From: Candidula unifasciata
Lineage: Eukaryota; Mollusca; Gastropoda; Stylommatophora; Geomitridae
Direction of reading: 5' to 3'
Assembly (NCBI GenBank): GCA_905116865.2
Contig: CAJHNH020008057.1
Span: 306,001-370,000 of the forward strand
Length of the DNA: 64,000 nt
The position numbers and the translations under genes were made by a program. Under the pieces are notes generated by a model that had not been told where the DNA came from, made no database searches, and was given only the letters and a program-made list of their open reading frames with translations. Below are positions 19,300-30,114 of the stretch, one piece after another. The first letter of the stretch is position 1; every line of letters begins with the position of its first letter.

Positions 19300-20340
19300 T
19301 ACTTATGATTGAAAGTCTTGTATGTATTCTTTGAGACTAATATGTTGTGCTCAGTCCGTATTCGATTCTATTTAAGTTGGATCTTGCATGCTTGTTTTAT
19401 CTGGATAAGTTTCATATTTATATTAATTGCTCCGTTTTGAATTTTATTTGTTTCAGTTTTTTGTTTCACTTCATTTTTATCATTTTTATCTAATTCACAT
19501 TTTTCTTGACAGCCTAATTTTAACTGGATTTATTCCATGTTTTTTTTATGCGCTTCATTTTTATCTGAATCTGTATTCCCTTTATTCTGTCTTCTTTATT
19601 TATATCCGATTCTGTTTTATATTTATCTTATTTCATCATTGTCATCTTCTTCTTCTTTCATCATTGTCATCTCACTGTTACCAGTTTGTAACCCACTGTT
19701 GTGGTTTTCTGTATTTGTTATGGATTTGTTCATCTTTCTGCAGGTTTTGGCTACACCATTTATCCATCTCTTTCTTGGTCTTCCTCTCGCCTTCCTCCCA
19801 GATGTTCTGCTGTAAAAAAAATCTCAAATGCAGTTTGGTTTAACTGCATTTTTACTAGATAGCGCAACAGTTTCATTCTTCATTCATTGCCATCAGCTTC
19901 CAGGTTTTTTGTTTTCTGGAAAAAAGTTTTTTTTTTTTTAAAGATTCTTACGGGATAAAATTGAAATCATTGTTTTATATGCAAATTAAAATAAGCGAGG
20001 AATTGAATTTGTCACCTTTGCACTCATAATTTTTAACAGTATTTGAGTAGTTATAATGCGTTGCACCACTATGATGGTATCTTTACAGAATTACTGTCAC
20101 TCTAATTCAGTTTCATCTTGACTTGACTTGACTTTCTACCCCACCAGGACATCACACAAGCGGTAAACACCCAATGACACAAAGTGCCACCATGTGGATG
20201 AGGATCGCCGTGGAGAAGTCCCAGAAACCGCGTTCAGACAATTGGCCATATTTATGGCCTGCCTATATTGCGGCCCCTGGCAAAACCTGGGTGGGGCTTC
20301 AAATGACAAAAAAATTTCGTCCTAAGAAGGACGAACGAGA
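19300..20340. other. AT-rich intergenic, no gene supported
   Basis: Contains T-rich open frames (for example 19427-19843) with a Phe/Leu/Ser composition typical of translated T/C-rich DNA. No conserved motif. A short region at about 20130-20340 is less AT-rich but unrecognised. Confidence 0.5.
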
Positions 20341-20344
20341 TGCA

Positions 20345-20800
20345 AGTTTCATCTTGTTTTATTGGACTTTATATCTAGAGCCAGTTTTCACAAATGGCTG
20401 TGAATCCTGGACAATTAATAAACAGGCCAAACAATTTCTTAAGGCCCTGGAATGATGGTTTTTTACAGAAGAATCCTTAAAATTCCTTGGACAACCCGAA
20501 AAGAGCAACCCAGAGGTGAAGGCTCGAAGATAACTATTCACATACATTAAAAGAGAGTCATCATTTTTTATCATGTTGTGAGAAGGAAACTGGAACTTGC
20601 TGTTATCACTGGAAAGATCTGTGGAAAAAGAGACAGAGGAAGACAGGATAATTCTTGACGGTGTTTTTTTTTTTTTTCATCGCATGGAGTATGGTGAATA
20701 CACAAACTGATACATGCTTTTGCAAATCGCAGATTGTAGAGAGGCATGTTCGCCCATGCCAGTCGGCAAGGCACTAGATCATGATGATGATTGTATTTCA
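20345..20800 (+). mobile_element. LINE 3' coding tail with GAT-rich end
   Basis: Encodes FTNGCESWTINKQAKQFLKA, matching the 'LLYGCETWTxxK' motif of non-LTR polyprotein ends, then decayed continuations, and a 3' end gccagtcggcaaggcactag followed by atcatgatgatgat. 5'-truncated and frameshifted. Confidence 0.65.
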
Positions 20801-20994
20801 GTTTGTTCTGTTACAGTATTATATACTGCATGATATTAACACCTGATACTGCTGATTTGTACAGATTGATATAAAGCTGTATTTGATCTGATTCTCTGCA
20901 TTGTTACCGATGGCTTCTTTTGACAATAGGGAAATGAAATGAACAGCCTGCTCCCCTGTATGGCAGGGAATCTTGGAATATGACTGAACAGATT

Positions 20995-21445
20995 AGGAAG
21001 GTTTGAGGTAGTTTCTGAAACAAATGCTGTGAATGCCTTGGGCCAGTCAGAGAAAGCAACAGCTATCTAAAGTGTTTGCAGCTATAAGAAACAATCAATT
21101 CTTTAGTTATATTTGAATGTTGTGAATGCCCGGGCAAATCAGAAACTAACAACTTTCTACATTATATGCAACCATAAGAAAGATGCGTTTCTTTGGTAAT
21201 ATGTTGTTTAGTAATATGTTCTTTCTTTAGTAATATGTGAATGTTGTGAATGCCTGGGCAAATCAGGAAAACTAACAACTGTCTATACTATATGCAAAAA
21301 TAAGAAAGATACATTTGTTTCCTAAAATGTCTTTAGTATTATGTTCTTTAGTAATATTTTCTTTAGTAATATGTTCTTTAGTAATATGTTCTTTAGTAAT
21401 ATGTTCTTTAGTAACATGTGAATATTGTGAATGCCTACCAGTATT
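20995..21445. repeat. Degenerate ~100-130-bp repeat with 15-bp sub-array
   Basis: Three diverged units with gttgtgaatgcc, gggcaaatcagaaactaaca and ataagaaagat. It ends in five or six copies of the 15-mer ttctttagtaatatg at about 21345-21415. Confidence 0.6.
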
Positions 21446-21631
21446 CATCTGAACAATGTCATCTTTTAAGAGACCACCATGCTACACACTGCTACTGTAG
21501 ATTTGATTTGCTTTTACCACACACACAAAAAGTTCACAGATGATATCTGTTCTAGCTTGTATATATTGTGTGGCCAGCTCTGTATAGTTCAGTAATTGCT
21601 GTTGTTTTCATGTAGTTGTTGGCACCTCTCA

Positions 21632-22011
21632 GTCTTTCCAGACGATAATGTTGTCTTTCCAGACGATAATGTTGTCTTTCCAGACGATAATGTTGTCTTT
21701 CCAGACGATAATGTTGTCTTTCCAGACGATAATGTTGTCTTTCCAGACGATAATGTTGTCTTTCCAGACGATAATGTTGTCTTTCCAGACGATAATGTTG
21801 TCTTTCCAGACGATAATGTTGTCTTTCCAGACGATAATGTTGTCTTTCCAGACGATAATGTTGTCTTTCCAGACGATAATGTTGTCTTTCCAGATGATAA
21901 TGTTGTCTTTCCAGACGATAATGTTGTCTTTCCAGATGATAATGTTGTCTTTCCAGACGATAATATTGTCTTTCTAGACGATAATGTTGTCTTTCCAGAC
22001 GATAATGTTAT
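21632..22011. repeat. 21-bp minisatellite, 18 copies
   Basis: Unit gtctttccagacgataatgtt, nearly homogeneous. Since 21 is a multiple of 3, one frame reads a seven-residue repeat PDDNVVF over about 130 residues. There is no homology, signal peptide or codon-level constraint (variants are scattered), so I treat it as non-coding. Confidence 0.92.
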
Positions 22012-22629
22012 TGTGTGTCATGGGGAGGCACAGGAATCATAGCCTATGGAGATGGTGAGTGTGACCAGCAAGACCCACCTGCATTAATTCAACAAATTTT
22101 CTACATGCAATTTCAGGACCATTGTTTCCATCCATGAATGTAATGTAGTTTCTTCTCAGATCCTCGGCTGTCTATGCAATCATGTTTTTCCTTCCTTAAA
22201 AAATGTATTCCCTTCATGATTTTTCCCTCTCCATGCAATACAGTTCATAGCGTCTCCCCCCCCCCCCCCCTTCCCCATTAAAGGCTGTTTGCAATGGACC
22301 TCCAACACTTTGTCTCTCCTTTTGCTTGTTCAGATGCTCACATTCCAACCTGGCAGTCTAGGGTTTTGTCAACATCAAGGTGGTTTTTTCCTTTTTTTTG
22401 AATGGGTACCAGGCAATGCTCTGGGAAGAAAAGGCACCTGCGCTGGTATGATGTTGATAGAGCGTGATGTTGATGACATTGCCTATTGAGTACAAGTTGG
22501 TATTTAAAAAATGTAAAAAGTCTAACCCAGACTTTTTTCTGAAAGAAAAAAATGCTGGTTCTTACCACAGATAGATGCCGGTATGCACCATAAAGTGTTG
22601 TGTCTGTTACAATAGTAAGTAAAAATAAA

Positions 22630-22880
22630 GGTCCCTTTCCCACACCTTTAGGCGTATAAGGCAAATAGGGCTTGACCTATATTTTTATAGGACCAATCAG
22701 CACAGGATGGGTGATGTGGTCAGCCTTTACTTCCCGGGACTGCACCCGATACCCACTCAAAGCTAGGTCGACCTGGGAGTCAAGGTCAATTGTGAAAAAA
22801 AAAAGTGCTGCTCCACCAGGGAGCGAACCCACAACCTTCCGATCTGCACGTGAGCATCAAGTCATTTGCCATGGCGACTC
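22630..22880 (-). mobile_element. tRNA-derived SINE, reverse
   Basis: Minus-strand head (gtcgccatggcaaatgactt...gttgtgggttcgctccctgg), then body gtcgacctagctttgagtgg and ggtgtgggaaagggacc. A partial plus copy of a related body lies at 22390-22500. Confidence 0.65.
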
Positions 22881-23289
22881 TCCTATTACAAAAGTGCTAG
22901 AAACAAAAGAATGCCTAAAAGGGTGCTGGTACTGCATACTATTGCATACCACCAGAAAAAAAAAAAAAAACCTGGATCCAGCACTATGTGCCAGATGTGA
23001 CTAATGTGTAAAGGAGGTCCTCTGTTGAATCACTTTGCTTGTAGACTCTGACTAACTGATGTCACAATCCTGTGGGGATGGCACTCAATAAACAACATCT
23101 TCACAGAAGAACATAAAAACACAGATAAATGACAAACTTACATGTCTGACAGCACACACTTTATTTATTCTATGTCCAGGCAACATACATCATGTCTGCA
23201 GCGTGTCATTATTTCTAGAGTTAAGTGTCAAATTTGTCAGTTTGCAAAATGTAAAGTGCTTCTCTCATCTATTTCTTGCACTTTGGAAG

Positions 23290-23402
23290 AATGTTAGTTG
23301 CGTATCCTTTACAGGACATTGCAGAACCAACCCAGCATTATCTGGCTGTTGTGGTTTTTCTAGGCAAATTCATGTCCAGTAGTTTGCCATTGCTTCTGGA
23401 AG
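23290..23402 (-). mobile_element. SINE 3' fragment, reverse
   Basis: Reverse match to the 3' half of the SINE at 8722-8965 (cagaagcaatggcaaactac, tggttctgcaatgtcctgta). Confidence 0.55.
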
Positions 23403-23448
23403 AAATAAGATGCATTTACTTCTGCAGTGGAACTATTATAAACTTTTC

Positions 23449-23811
23449 AGCTATCCTCTGAATAACGGGCACAATAGATGGCGGCCAAAAACAGGGCCTC
23501 AGTCATGTGTCAATTGCGCACTTCTGGCGACCTAATTTGCGGTTTCCACCGCCGAGAGTATACCCCACACCGCTCATGCGTGCGTGGATTGGGGCTAAAC
23601 TAGATGGCTAGAACTCACGAGCAAAGCTGCAGGAGATGCGGAAGCTGCTGCTCGTGAGTCCTAGCCATCTAGTTTAGCCCCAATCCACACCTGTGTGAGC
23701 GGCGTAGGGGATACTCTCGGCGGTGGAAACCGCAAATTAGGTCGCCGGAAGTGCGCAATTGACACATGACTGAGGCCGCCATCTTTTGTGCCCGTTATTC
23801 AGAGGATAGCC
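23449..23811. mobile_element. 363-bp fold-back MITE with 8-bp target duplication
   Basis: Nearly perfect palindrome. The left arm runs from gctatcctctgaataacggg through ggtttccaccgccgagagta and ttggggctaaactagatggc; the right arm is its complement. The arms are about 165 bases, around a loop near 23620-23650. It is flanked by the direct repeat aacttttc at 23441-23448 and 23812-23819. An 8-bp duplication fits hAT or P-type transposases. GC-rich relative to its surroundings and with few mismatches between arms, so a fairly young insertion. Confidence 0.85.
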
Positions 23812-23867
23812 AACTTTTCTGTCAGGTCTAGGCAACTTTTTCTTGTCATGTTTTTATCTCTCTAGAT

Positions 23868-24054
23868 CAGTGTTTCTCAACCTTTTGTGTGTGCATGCCC
23901 CACCTAAGCCTTTCTAAAATTCTTATGCCCCTTATGTAACATTGCCACTTGGTTAACTTATAAACTCTGGATGAGGAAGCCATTTTCGAATTTCCTTCAG
24001 GTGGAAAAGGGGGGGGGGGGGGGGGGGGGCATGGACCCATGTTGGGAAACACTG
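23868..24054. mobile_element. hAT-type MITE with 8-bp target duplication
   Basis: Ends are cagtgtttctcaacc and gttgggaaacactg, the classic hAT terminal repeat. It is flanked by perfect 8-bp duplications ctctagat at 23860-23867 and 24055-24062. The interior includes a long G homopolymer. Non-autonomous. Confidence 0.85.
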
Positions 24055-24294
24055 CTCTAGATTTTTATTTTCGTGTGCTGTTAAAAATGTTTATCCTGTT
24101 TTTTTGTAGACTTCTATATCACTTTTCTTCTGTTTTACCAACTGTTTTCAAATATTGAAAATAAGATCAACTTATTACTCTCCATTTACTGTTTACTGTT
24201 ACCTGCTCCTTTTCATTGTCAATTATCATACTTAAACAATACGAATATTTTAAAGAATCTAATTCACAGTTACAGTGCTGGTCTCTCGTGCAAG

Positions 24295-24580
24295 AGCATT
24301 CTTCTTCTTCATATTCACCGGCTGTAAACTGCAGCGAAAAGTTCTAGGTGTTTGTTCACCTCTGGTCTTTAGTCTTGTTCCTTCTTATTCCTTGTTCATC
24401 GACTGTAAGTTCCGACTAGCTGTTCGTCCATTTTTACTTTGGCTTTTTCCAAGGGCCTGACGAATTATTTGTGTGCAGCTAGCTGTTCCTTGCCACTCAG
24501 GCTGATGCACCCTGACTTTGAAGGAAGCCACCCATTTAGGGACTCCTACAATGGGTCCCCGGAACCCACAAGGGGAGAGC
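24295..24580 (-). mobile_element. F1 element, reverse copy
   Basis: Minus-strand F1 with an internal rearrangement: two versions of the tail region (about 24310-24390 and 24390-24425) are present before the aaggaacagctagctgcaca block. Confidence 0.5.
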
Positions 24581-24864
24581 ATCCTTGATAAGATGACGTA
24601 ATCTTTATCATTTTTTTGTTGAAAAAAACCAAAAATCGTAGCCTGCATAGTTTGTGCTGACTGCAATAGTCATTGTGGCCCTAAATCCTCAGTTAAAGAG
24701 CTACATTAACAGAATACCATGTCTTATGAAGAAAAGAAATACTCACATCTAAAAGATCTGAACATGTTTGTTTGTTTGTTTTAGTATCCAGAAGCCATGA
24801 GTTGTTAACCCTTAGGCTCAGTATTATGGATATCGCAACCTTTCGGCCTTGATTCCATTGTAAA

Positions 24865-24992
24865 TACCGTAAATCTGGGAGAAAATGTGGCTTTCCTGCC
24901 TACCCCCGGGATTGAACCCGGACCACAAGGAGTACGTCACCCGGTCTCCGCGAAATCCGGTTTAGCCAATTCCGCTAGAGAGCCGGGCAGAT
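24865..24992 (-). mobile_element. tRNA-derived SINE head, reverse
   Basis: Minus strand gcccggctctctagcggaat...tccgggttcaatcccggg has good A- and B-box matches. A second copy is at 47105-47275, so it is a SINE family and not a single tRNA gene. Confidence 0.65.
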
Positions 24993-25014
24993 CTGAACAT
25001 CAGGAAGATTGTCT

Positions 25015-25185
25015 AGTAAGCAGCATCTTGTCTTTGAATATTTTTGTTTGGCCACATCTGCCAGCGCAGACTAGGAAGAATAACAGCGAAGGAATGCTGG
25101 CATGAAAGAGGAGCAGGGGCTGACTGGCGCAGAAATGTGAACGGCATGGGAATGCTAGGGAGAGTTGGCGTTTCTTTAATGCCAA
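25015..25185 (+). mobile_element. LINE 3' coding tail fragment
   Basis: Remnant related to 41355-41645 and 49235-49665 (FGHIxR...GRIT-like tail, then a gaatgctggcatgaaagagg stretch). Decayed. Confidence 0.45.
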
Positions 25186-25361
25186 ACATGATGAAAGTGA
25201 TATTTTGCAATAACAGTTCCAAAAAATGGATCTGAATCATGCTCTGCTTATGGTTTTTCAAGGAGTCAGGATGAAAAATTGCAAGTACTCAAAACCCCCC
25301 CCCCCCCCCCCTTCCCCCTTTTTTGTCTATAACATGCACTAGGTAAAACACTAGGTAAAAC

Positions 25362-25442
25362 AAACGTTACACACTAGCTCACTTCTGATTGGTCAACCTT
25401 CAGCCTAGCTCACTTCTGATTGGTCGACCTTCAGCCACGTTA
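25362..25442. repeat. Short direct duplication
   Basis: Two copies of tagctcacttctgattggtc + (g/a)accttcagcc in tandem, about 33 bp each. Confidence 0.6.
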
Positions 25443-25444
25443 TC

Positions 25445-26040
25445 TTGCCACAAGGTTACAGGGGTTTCCCCACAATGTTGTTGATATCATGTGCTGTATA
25501 TTTCAGCACGCCAGCGCTTTTAACACTTCAAAAACATAAACTGGGTCTAACACAAAACCCCTTTAGAGGGTGATGAAACCTATGTCACAGACATTCTCTT
25601 TCTCTGAATAAAAACGTAAATGCGAGACAACCCAGAAAGCAAACAACAGAGCAGCACACCTGTAACCTGCAGGAAGGTTGACCAGCCCAACAAACTTATG
25701 AATGGAACGTGACCTACTTTGTTTGGGGAGACTAACGTTTGTTTAACCCATTCACTAGTACATATTTTTTAAGAATACCACACATTTGAAAATTACTTCT
25801 ATGATTTCCTACCAATAAAACCAGATCTAAAAAAAAATATTTGCTCCTAAAGATGCCTTAGGGGTTACATTCAGATGTCTTTTTCTTCGTGTGCAAAAAT
25901 CTATTTTTATTTTAATACAGGCTTATGTAAGGATCTTTCTAATGTGCTCTTTCTAATGCACTTGACAGTTACCTCAGTTTTTCCATAGATGCAGTCAGTC
26001 TACTTCTGTGTAGAGTTTCTTTCCCTTGCTGTGTAAGTAA
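25445..26040. other. Intergenic, nothing recognised
   Basis: No gene, SINE head or array visible. Confidence 0.5.
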
Positions 26041-26044
26041 AGTA

Positions 26045-26325
26045 AAGATCCCTTTTCACACCTTTAGGCGCATCAGGTATATGGGAAGAGCGCTAATATT
26101 TTCACAGACCAATCAGCACTGGGTGGGTAATGTGGTCAGCTTTACACCGGCCATCTTTATTTCCCCAGGTTATACATCTTGGTACCCATTTTAGGCTGGG
26201 TTGACCTGCGACGCCCCGCACCAGGATAAAAATCCACACAGCCAGCAGTGGGTTTTGATTGCGGTACGTTGGAATTACAAGTCGGACTCGCAATGCCTAA
26301 GCCACTGACGTTGCTACATTTGGGG
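26045..26325 (-). mobile_element. tRNA-derived SINE, reverse
   Basis: Minus strand head gtcagtggcttaggcattgc, then body gacgccccgc-type motif read as gcggggcgtcgcaggtcaac, cctaaaatgggtaccaagat, and a 3' end ttaggcgcatcaggtatatg (plus-strand reading). Full length. Confidence 0.65.
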
Positions 26326-26756
26326 TGATCGCAGGCGTCAACCCAACCGAAGGCTTGCTGTGTGTCCATATTTTATTTCTGCTGTGGTAGATGGTACCAA
26401 GGCATTCTTTTCAATTAGTCAAAAAAACATCAAATGTTATACCATATATTTTTTTAAACAAAATACTCTGCGATCTATAATGGTGTATAGCAACGTCAGA
26501 CGGCACCCAGTATGGACCCCCCCCCCCCTTTCTTTGCCAATGGTCACCTCCACACACAAGGTTGTTGGCTGCAGTAGTCTCCCTGCTGTATCTGGGAATA
26601 TCAGCTAGTGAGGCTTCAATCTCTTCCACGATGCAACTCTCGTACACACATATGCTATACATGTTTACATTTCTTCTTGCTACACTCCTATGTTATATTA
26701 ACCCATTTGATAACATTCTCTGCCTCTAACGGAATTACTTTAACCCATAAAGACTA

Positions 26757-27205
26757 ACCAATAATTTATTTTAAAGTGGAGACTCTGGGATACACTCACC
26801 AATAATTTACTTTAGAGTACAGACCCTGCGATACACTCACCAATAATTTACTTTAAAGTACAGACTCTGTGATACACTCACCAATAATTTACTTTAGAGT
26901 ACAGAACCTGGGATACACTCACCAATAATTTACTTTAAAGTACAGACTCTGTGATAAACTCACCAATAATTTACTTTAGAGTACAGAACCTGGGATACAC
27001 TCACCAATAATTTACTTTAAAGTACAGACTCTGTGATACACTCACAATAAATTTACTTTAGAGTACAGAACCTGGGATACACTCACCAATAATTTACTTT
27101 AAAGTACAGACTCTGTGATACACTCACCAATAATTTACTTTAGAGTACAGAACCTGGGATACACTCACCAATAATTTACTTTAAAGTACAGACTCTGTGA
27201 TACAT
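26757..27205. repeat. ~41-bp minisatellite with alternating A/B units
   Basis: About 11 units of accaataatttacttta + gagtacag/aagtacag + suffix. Type A (aaagtacagactctgtgat) and type B (gagtacagaacctgggat) alternate regularly after the first two, so the true period is a dimer of about 82 bp. One unit has a small indel (cacaataaattta at about 27043). Confidence 0.9.
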
Positions 27206-27409
27206 AGTTTTAACTCTCTGTGAACTTACTATATTATTTTAACCCATAACTATTTACAAATTATTTACTAAAAAATGCAGACTTTAGGGCAGGAAGTGTT
27301 TAAGTAACAAGTGCTTGGGATCACAAGAGAGAGCATATAAATATAAACAACAACAAAACCAAAAACTGCAAGCAACAAATCAACTGTAACAAAAAAAATA
27401 ATTAACTCA

Positions 27410-27540
27410 TGATTTGGAAGCCGCGGTTGGATGCTCGCCTGACGGCCCAAAGGTCAAGGGTCCATAACCTCGGCTCTCTAGTTGACCCAATCTAAAATAG
27501 GTATCAGGAAATGTCACAGCAAGTAAAGTCAACCGGAGCG
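27410..27540 (+). mobile_element. SINE fragment
   Basis: gaagccgcggttggatgctc...ccaaaggtcaagggtcc, then ttgacccaatctaaaatagg. A decayed tRNA-like head with the common body. Confidence 0.45.
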
Positions 27541-27549
27541 ATGTTGACT

Positions 27550-27842
27550 ATATCTTCTTCTTCTTCTTCGCGTTCACCAGCTGTAAACTCTGGAGGAAAG
27601 CTCTGGTTGTTCATCCACTTCTTGACTGTAGTCCTGTTCCAGAACCTGAGTGTTGCGTGTGCATCTGTTTTACAGATCTGACTCATTTGTATGCAAACTG
27701 CTGGTTCCTTTCCTCTCAGGCAGATGCACTCCGACTTCGAAGGAAGCTCCCAATAAGTCGACTCTTACGACACGCTTTTGGGTAGGCAGTGGATCTATTC
27801 TTGTTTGTCCTATAACAAGGCCCCGGAATTATCACAGGGGGT
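27550..27842 (-). mobile_element. F1 element, reverse full-length copy
   Basis: From the (TTC)n tail at about 27553 to cacagggggtg near 27842. It keeps the [18 protein letters not shown] segment on the minus strand, as in 6601-6885. Confidence 0.65.
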
Positions 27843-28059
27843 GTTGACTATATCATCTGCCAAGTGCCGACTGGCTTATATAAATATAAGTATACATCAA
27901 ATGCTGATGTTCCAGTGGTATAAAGGACAAAAGTCAAGATGGCCGGGGTCATGTTGCCCACACAGCACCATATGTCCAATGTAACACTGGTTGCAAAAAC
28001 ATAGTCCTTTAAATTTACTGTTTGTGCATCATTTCTTTTTTTGTTGTTGTCATCGTCAG

Positions 28060-28520
28060 TGGCTGCTTTGTGTCATCATCATCATCATCATGTGCCCTGC
28101 CAACTGGCAGGGATTACGATCCCTGGTTGCCTAGAACAGCTCTTTTGAGGATACCCCTCCATGCCATCATTTCAGCCCATCCAGCATCATCTCTCTTGGT
28201 CTGACTTTACCCCTCTTTCCACTGATCTTTCCAGTTGTCACGATGTTCTCCTATGTCTCTCTTCTCATTATGTGGCCAGAGAACAGTGTTTGTTTCTTTC
28301 TTATTGTTGTATATAGAGATCTACTTTCATTAGCGTCTGCTTTGTGTGTCACAGTTAAATCGATGACAGGTGGTCGCTTAGGGCGCACTGATTTACTTGG
28401 TATGTTTAGATATCTTAGGCTGCCTGTGACTCCATCAAACCATCTTTTTTTCAATGGCTCCCTCTGCCTCTTGGTGTTTCCATTGTCATATTTTACGCTG
28501 TCGTTGCCGCATTAATAGAT
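28060..28520 (-). mobile_element. LINE 3' end, reverse, with (GAT)n tail
   Basis: Minus strand encodes pieces such as ESRSLYTTIRKKQTLFSGHI and GWAEMMAWRGILK-like sequence, then ends in (GAT)n at about 28078-28090. The same family occurs in reverse at 55130-55440. 5'-truncated, with stops. Confidence 0.65.
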
Positions 28521-28849
28521 TTGAATTCACTCAGTGGCCGAAACATTTCCATCCGTGTTTGTGAATGAATTTAACAATGGATATTGTTCCAATAATGCGT
28601 AATTTAAAACAAGAACAAAACCCCCCCCCCCCACATTTCCCAATAAGAAGTTACACAAAAACATGACAAATATGATAAATAAAGCGAATCGTGTTTCAGC
28701 TTCTGGGCACTATGCAACTTGGAAATATCACACATATAAATGAACAAATGAAAAGCTCTACATACAAGCGCTACAACAGAAAATCAACGGTTTGGTAATG
28801 GTGCCACATTACGGCATAACATATATGAATAAACATTCACTTACTACAA

Positions 28850-29935
28850 AAGATCATTAAAAAAGATTCATTCATTACATAAGATATTTGAATAAACATT
28901 CACTCATGACACAAGATATTTTATTAAACATTTACTCATTTAAAAAAAAAAAAAACAAATATAATTAAACATGACATTTTTAATTAGGAAAAAAATTAGC
29001 CATTATATAAAACAATTCTTGGTTAAATTTTACACAATTTAATGCAAGCACATTACACACATAGGTTTTGTGTTTTTTGTTTTTGTTAAAATGAAATTAG
29101 GCAAGGTTAATGGTGACACAATCTACAACAGTTCAACATAATTCAATGTAACAATATTCACAATGACTAATGTTTTAAAAAACATTTGAAGAAAAAAAAT
29201 ATTTGGGGAGGGAAGAGGAGGGGGGGGGGGAGGCTGTCTATTAAAGTTCAACAGAATTCCATGCAATAACATTCATGGTTTTTAAATAAAACAATTCCAA
29301 AAGGAAAGTGTGATGACATCTACAAGATTCCAACATAATTCAGTGCAATAACATTCAGCAAGGGAATGGTAAAACATCTACAATAGTTTGACAATCCAAA
29401 TAATCACCAGTGTTTTTTGGTTTTCAACAAATCGAGCAAGAAAACTGGGATAAAGTCTGACACAATTCAACGAAATGAGACTAAAGATACCTGGTGTTTC
29501 TATCAAACTGAAATTCACCATTGTCATATGCGATTTACCCAGAAGGTTGCCAAGTATATATAGCGAATATAGCAATGAACTCTAAATAGTTTATTATAAT
29601 TCAGTGCAACAAAAATTATAATGACTGATGTTTAAAATTGAAAAAATATATATATATATTGGTGATCACATACACAAGTCAGTCATATACATATTCAGTG
29701 CATTAATAATTATGACTGGTGTTATATTACATTCAAAAGGAAAGTAGCAACTTTCTACTATAGCTTAAAACAATTCAATGTATGAAGGTTAATGAATGGT
29801 ATTTGAAGGTTAATGATTGGTGTTTAAAAAAAAATGAAATATAGCAAATAAAATGGTTATACAGTTTCAAAAGTGTGACATAATTCATCACCAACAACAT
29901 CAGAAACAGCAAACATGATGATGATGAAGCAAATA
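28850..29935. repeat. Degenerate AT-rich repeats
   Basis: Diverged repeats of caacataattcagtgcaata + acattca, spaced roughly 90-110 bases, with A- and G-runs. No coding signal. Possibly an old array. Confidence 0.45.
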
Positions 29936-30114
29936 TTTATTTGCTAGAATTAAACACTTCTTCTTCTCCGGGAAAGGGGGGGGGGGGGGGTGTGTGTGTG
30001 TGTGTTATAAAATGTTTATAAAAATATGCATGATTTTTACACAATTTTCTGTTTTTCCAGATCTCCAGATGGTAGTGTTTCCAGTAGGTCAGTGACACAA
30101 TAAACAAACTGCAG

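Noticed and set aside
19427..19843. 138-codon Phe/Leu-rich membrane-protein-like frame
   Set aside because: T/C-rich low-complexity DNA gives such hydrophobic frames by chance; no splice or homology support.
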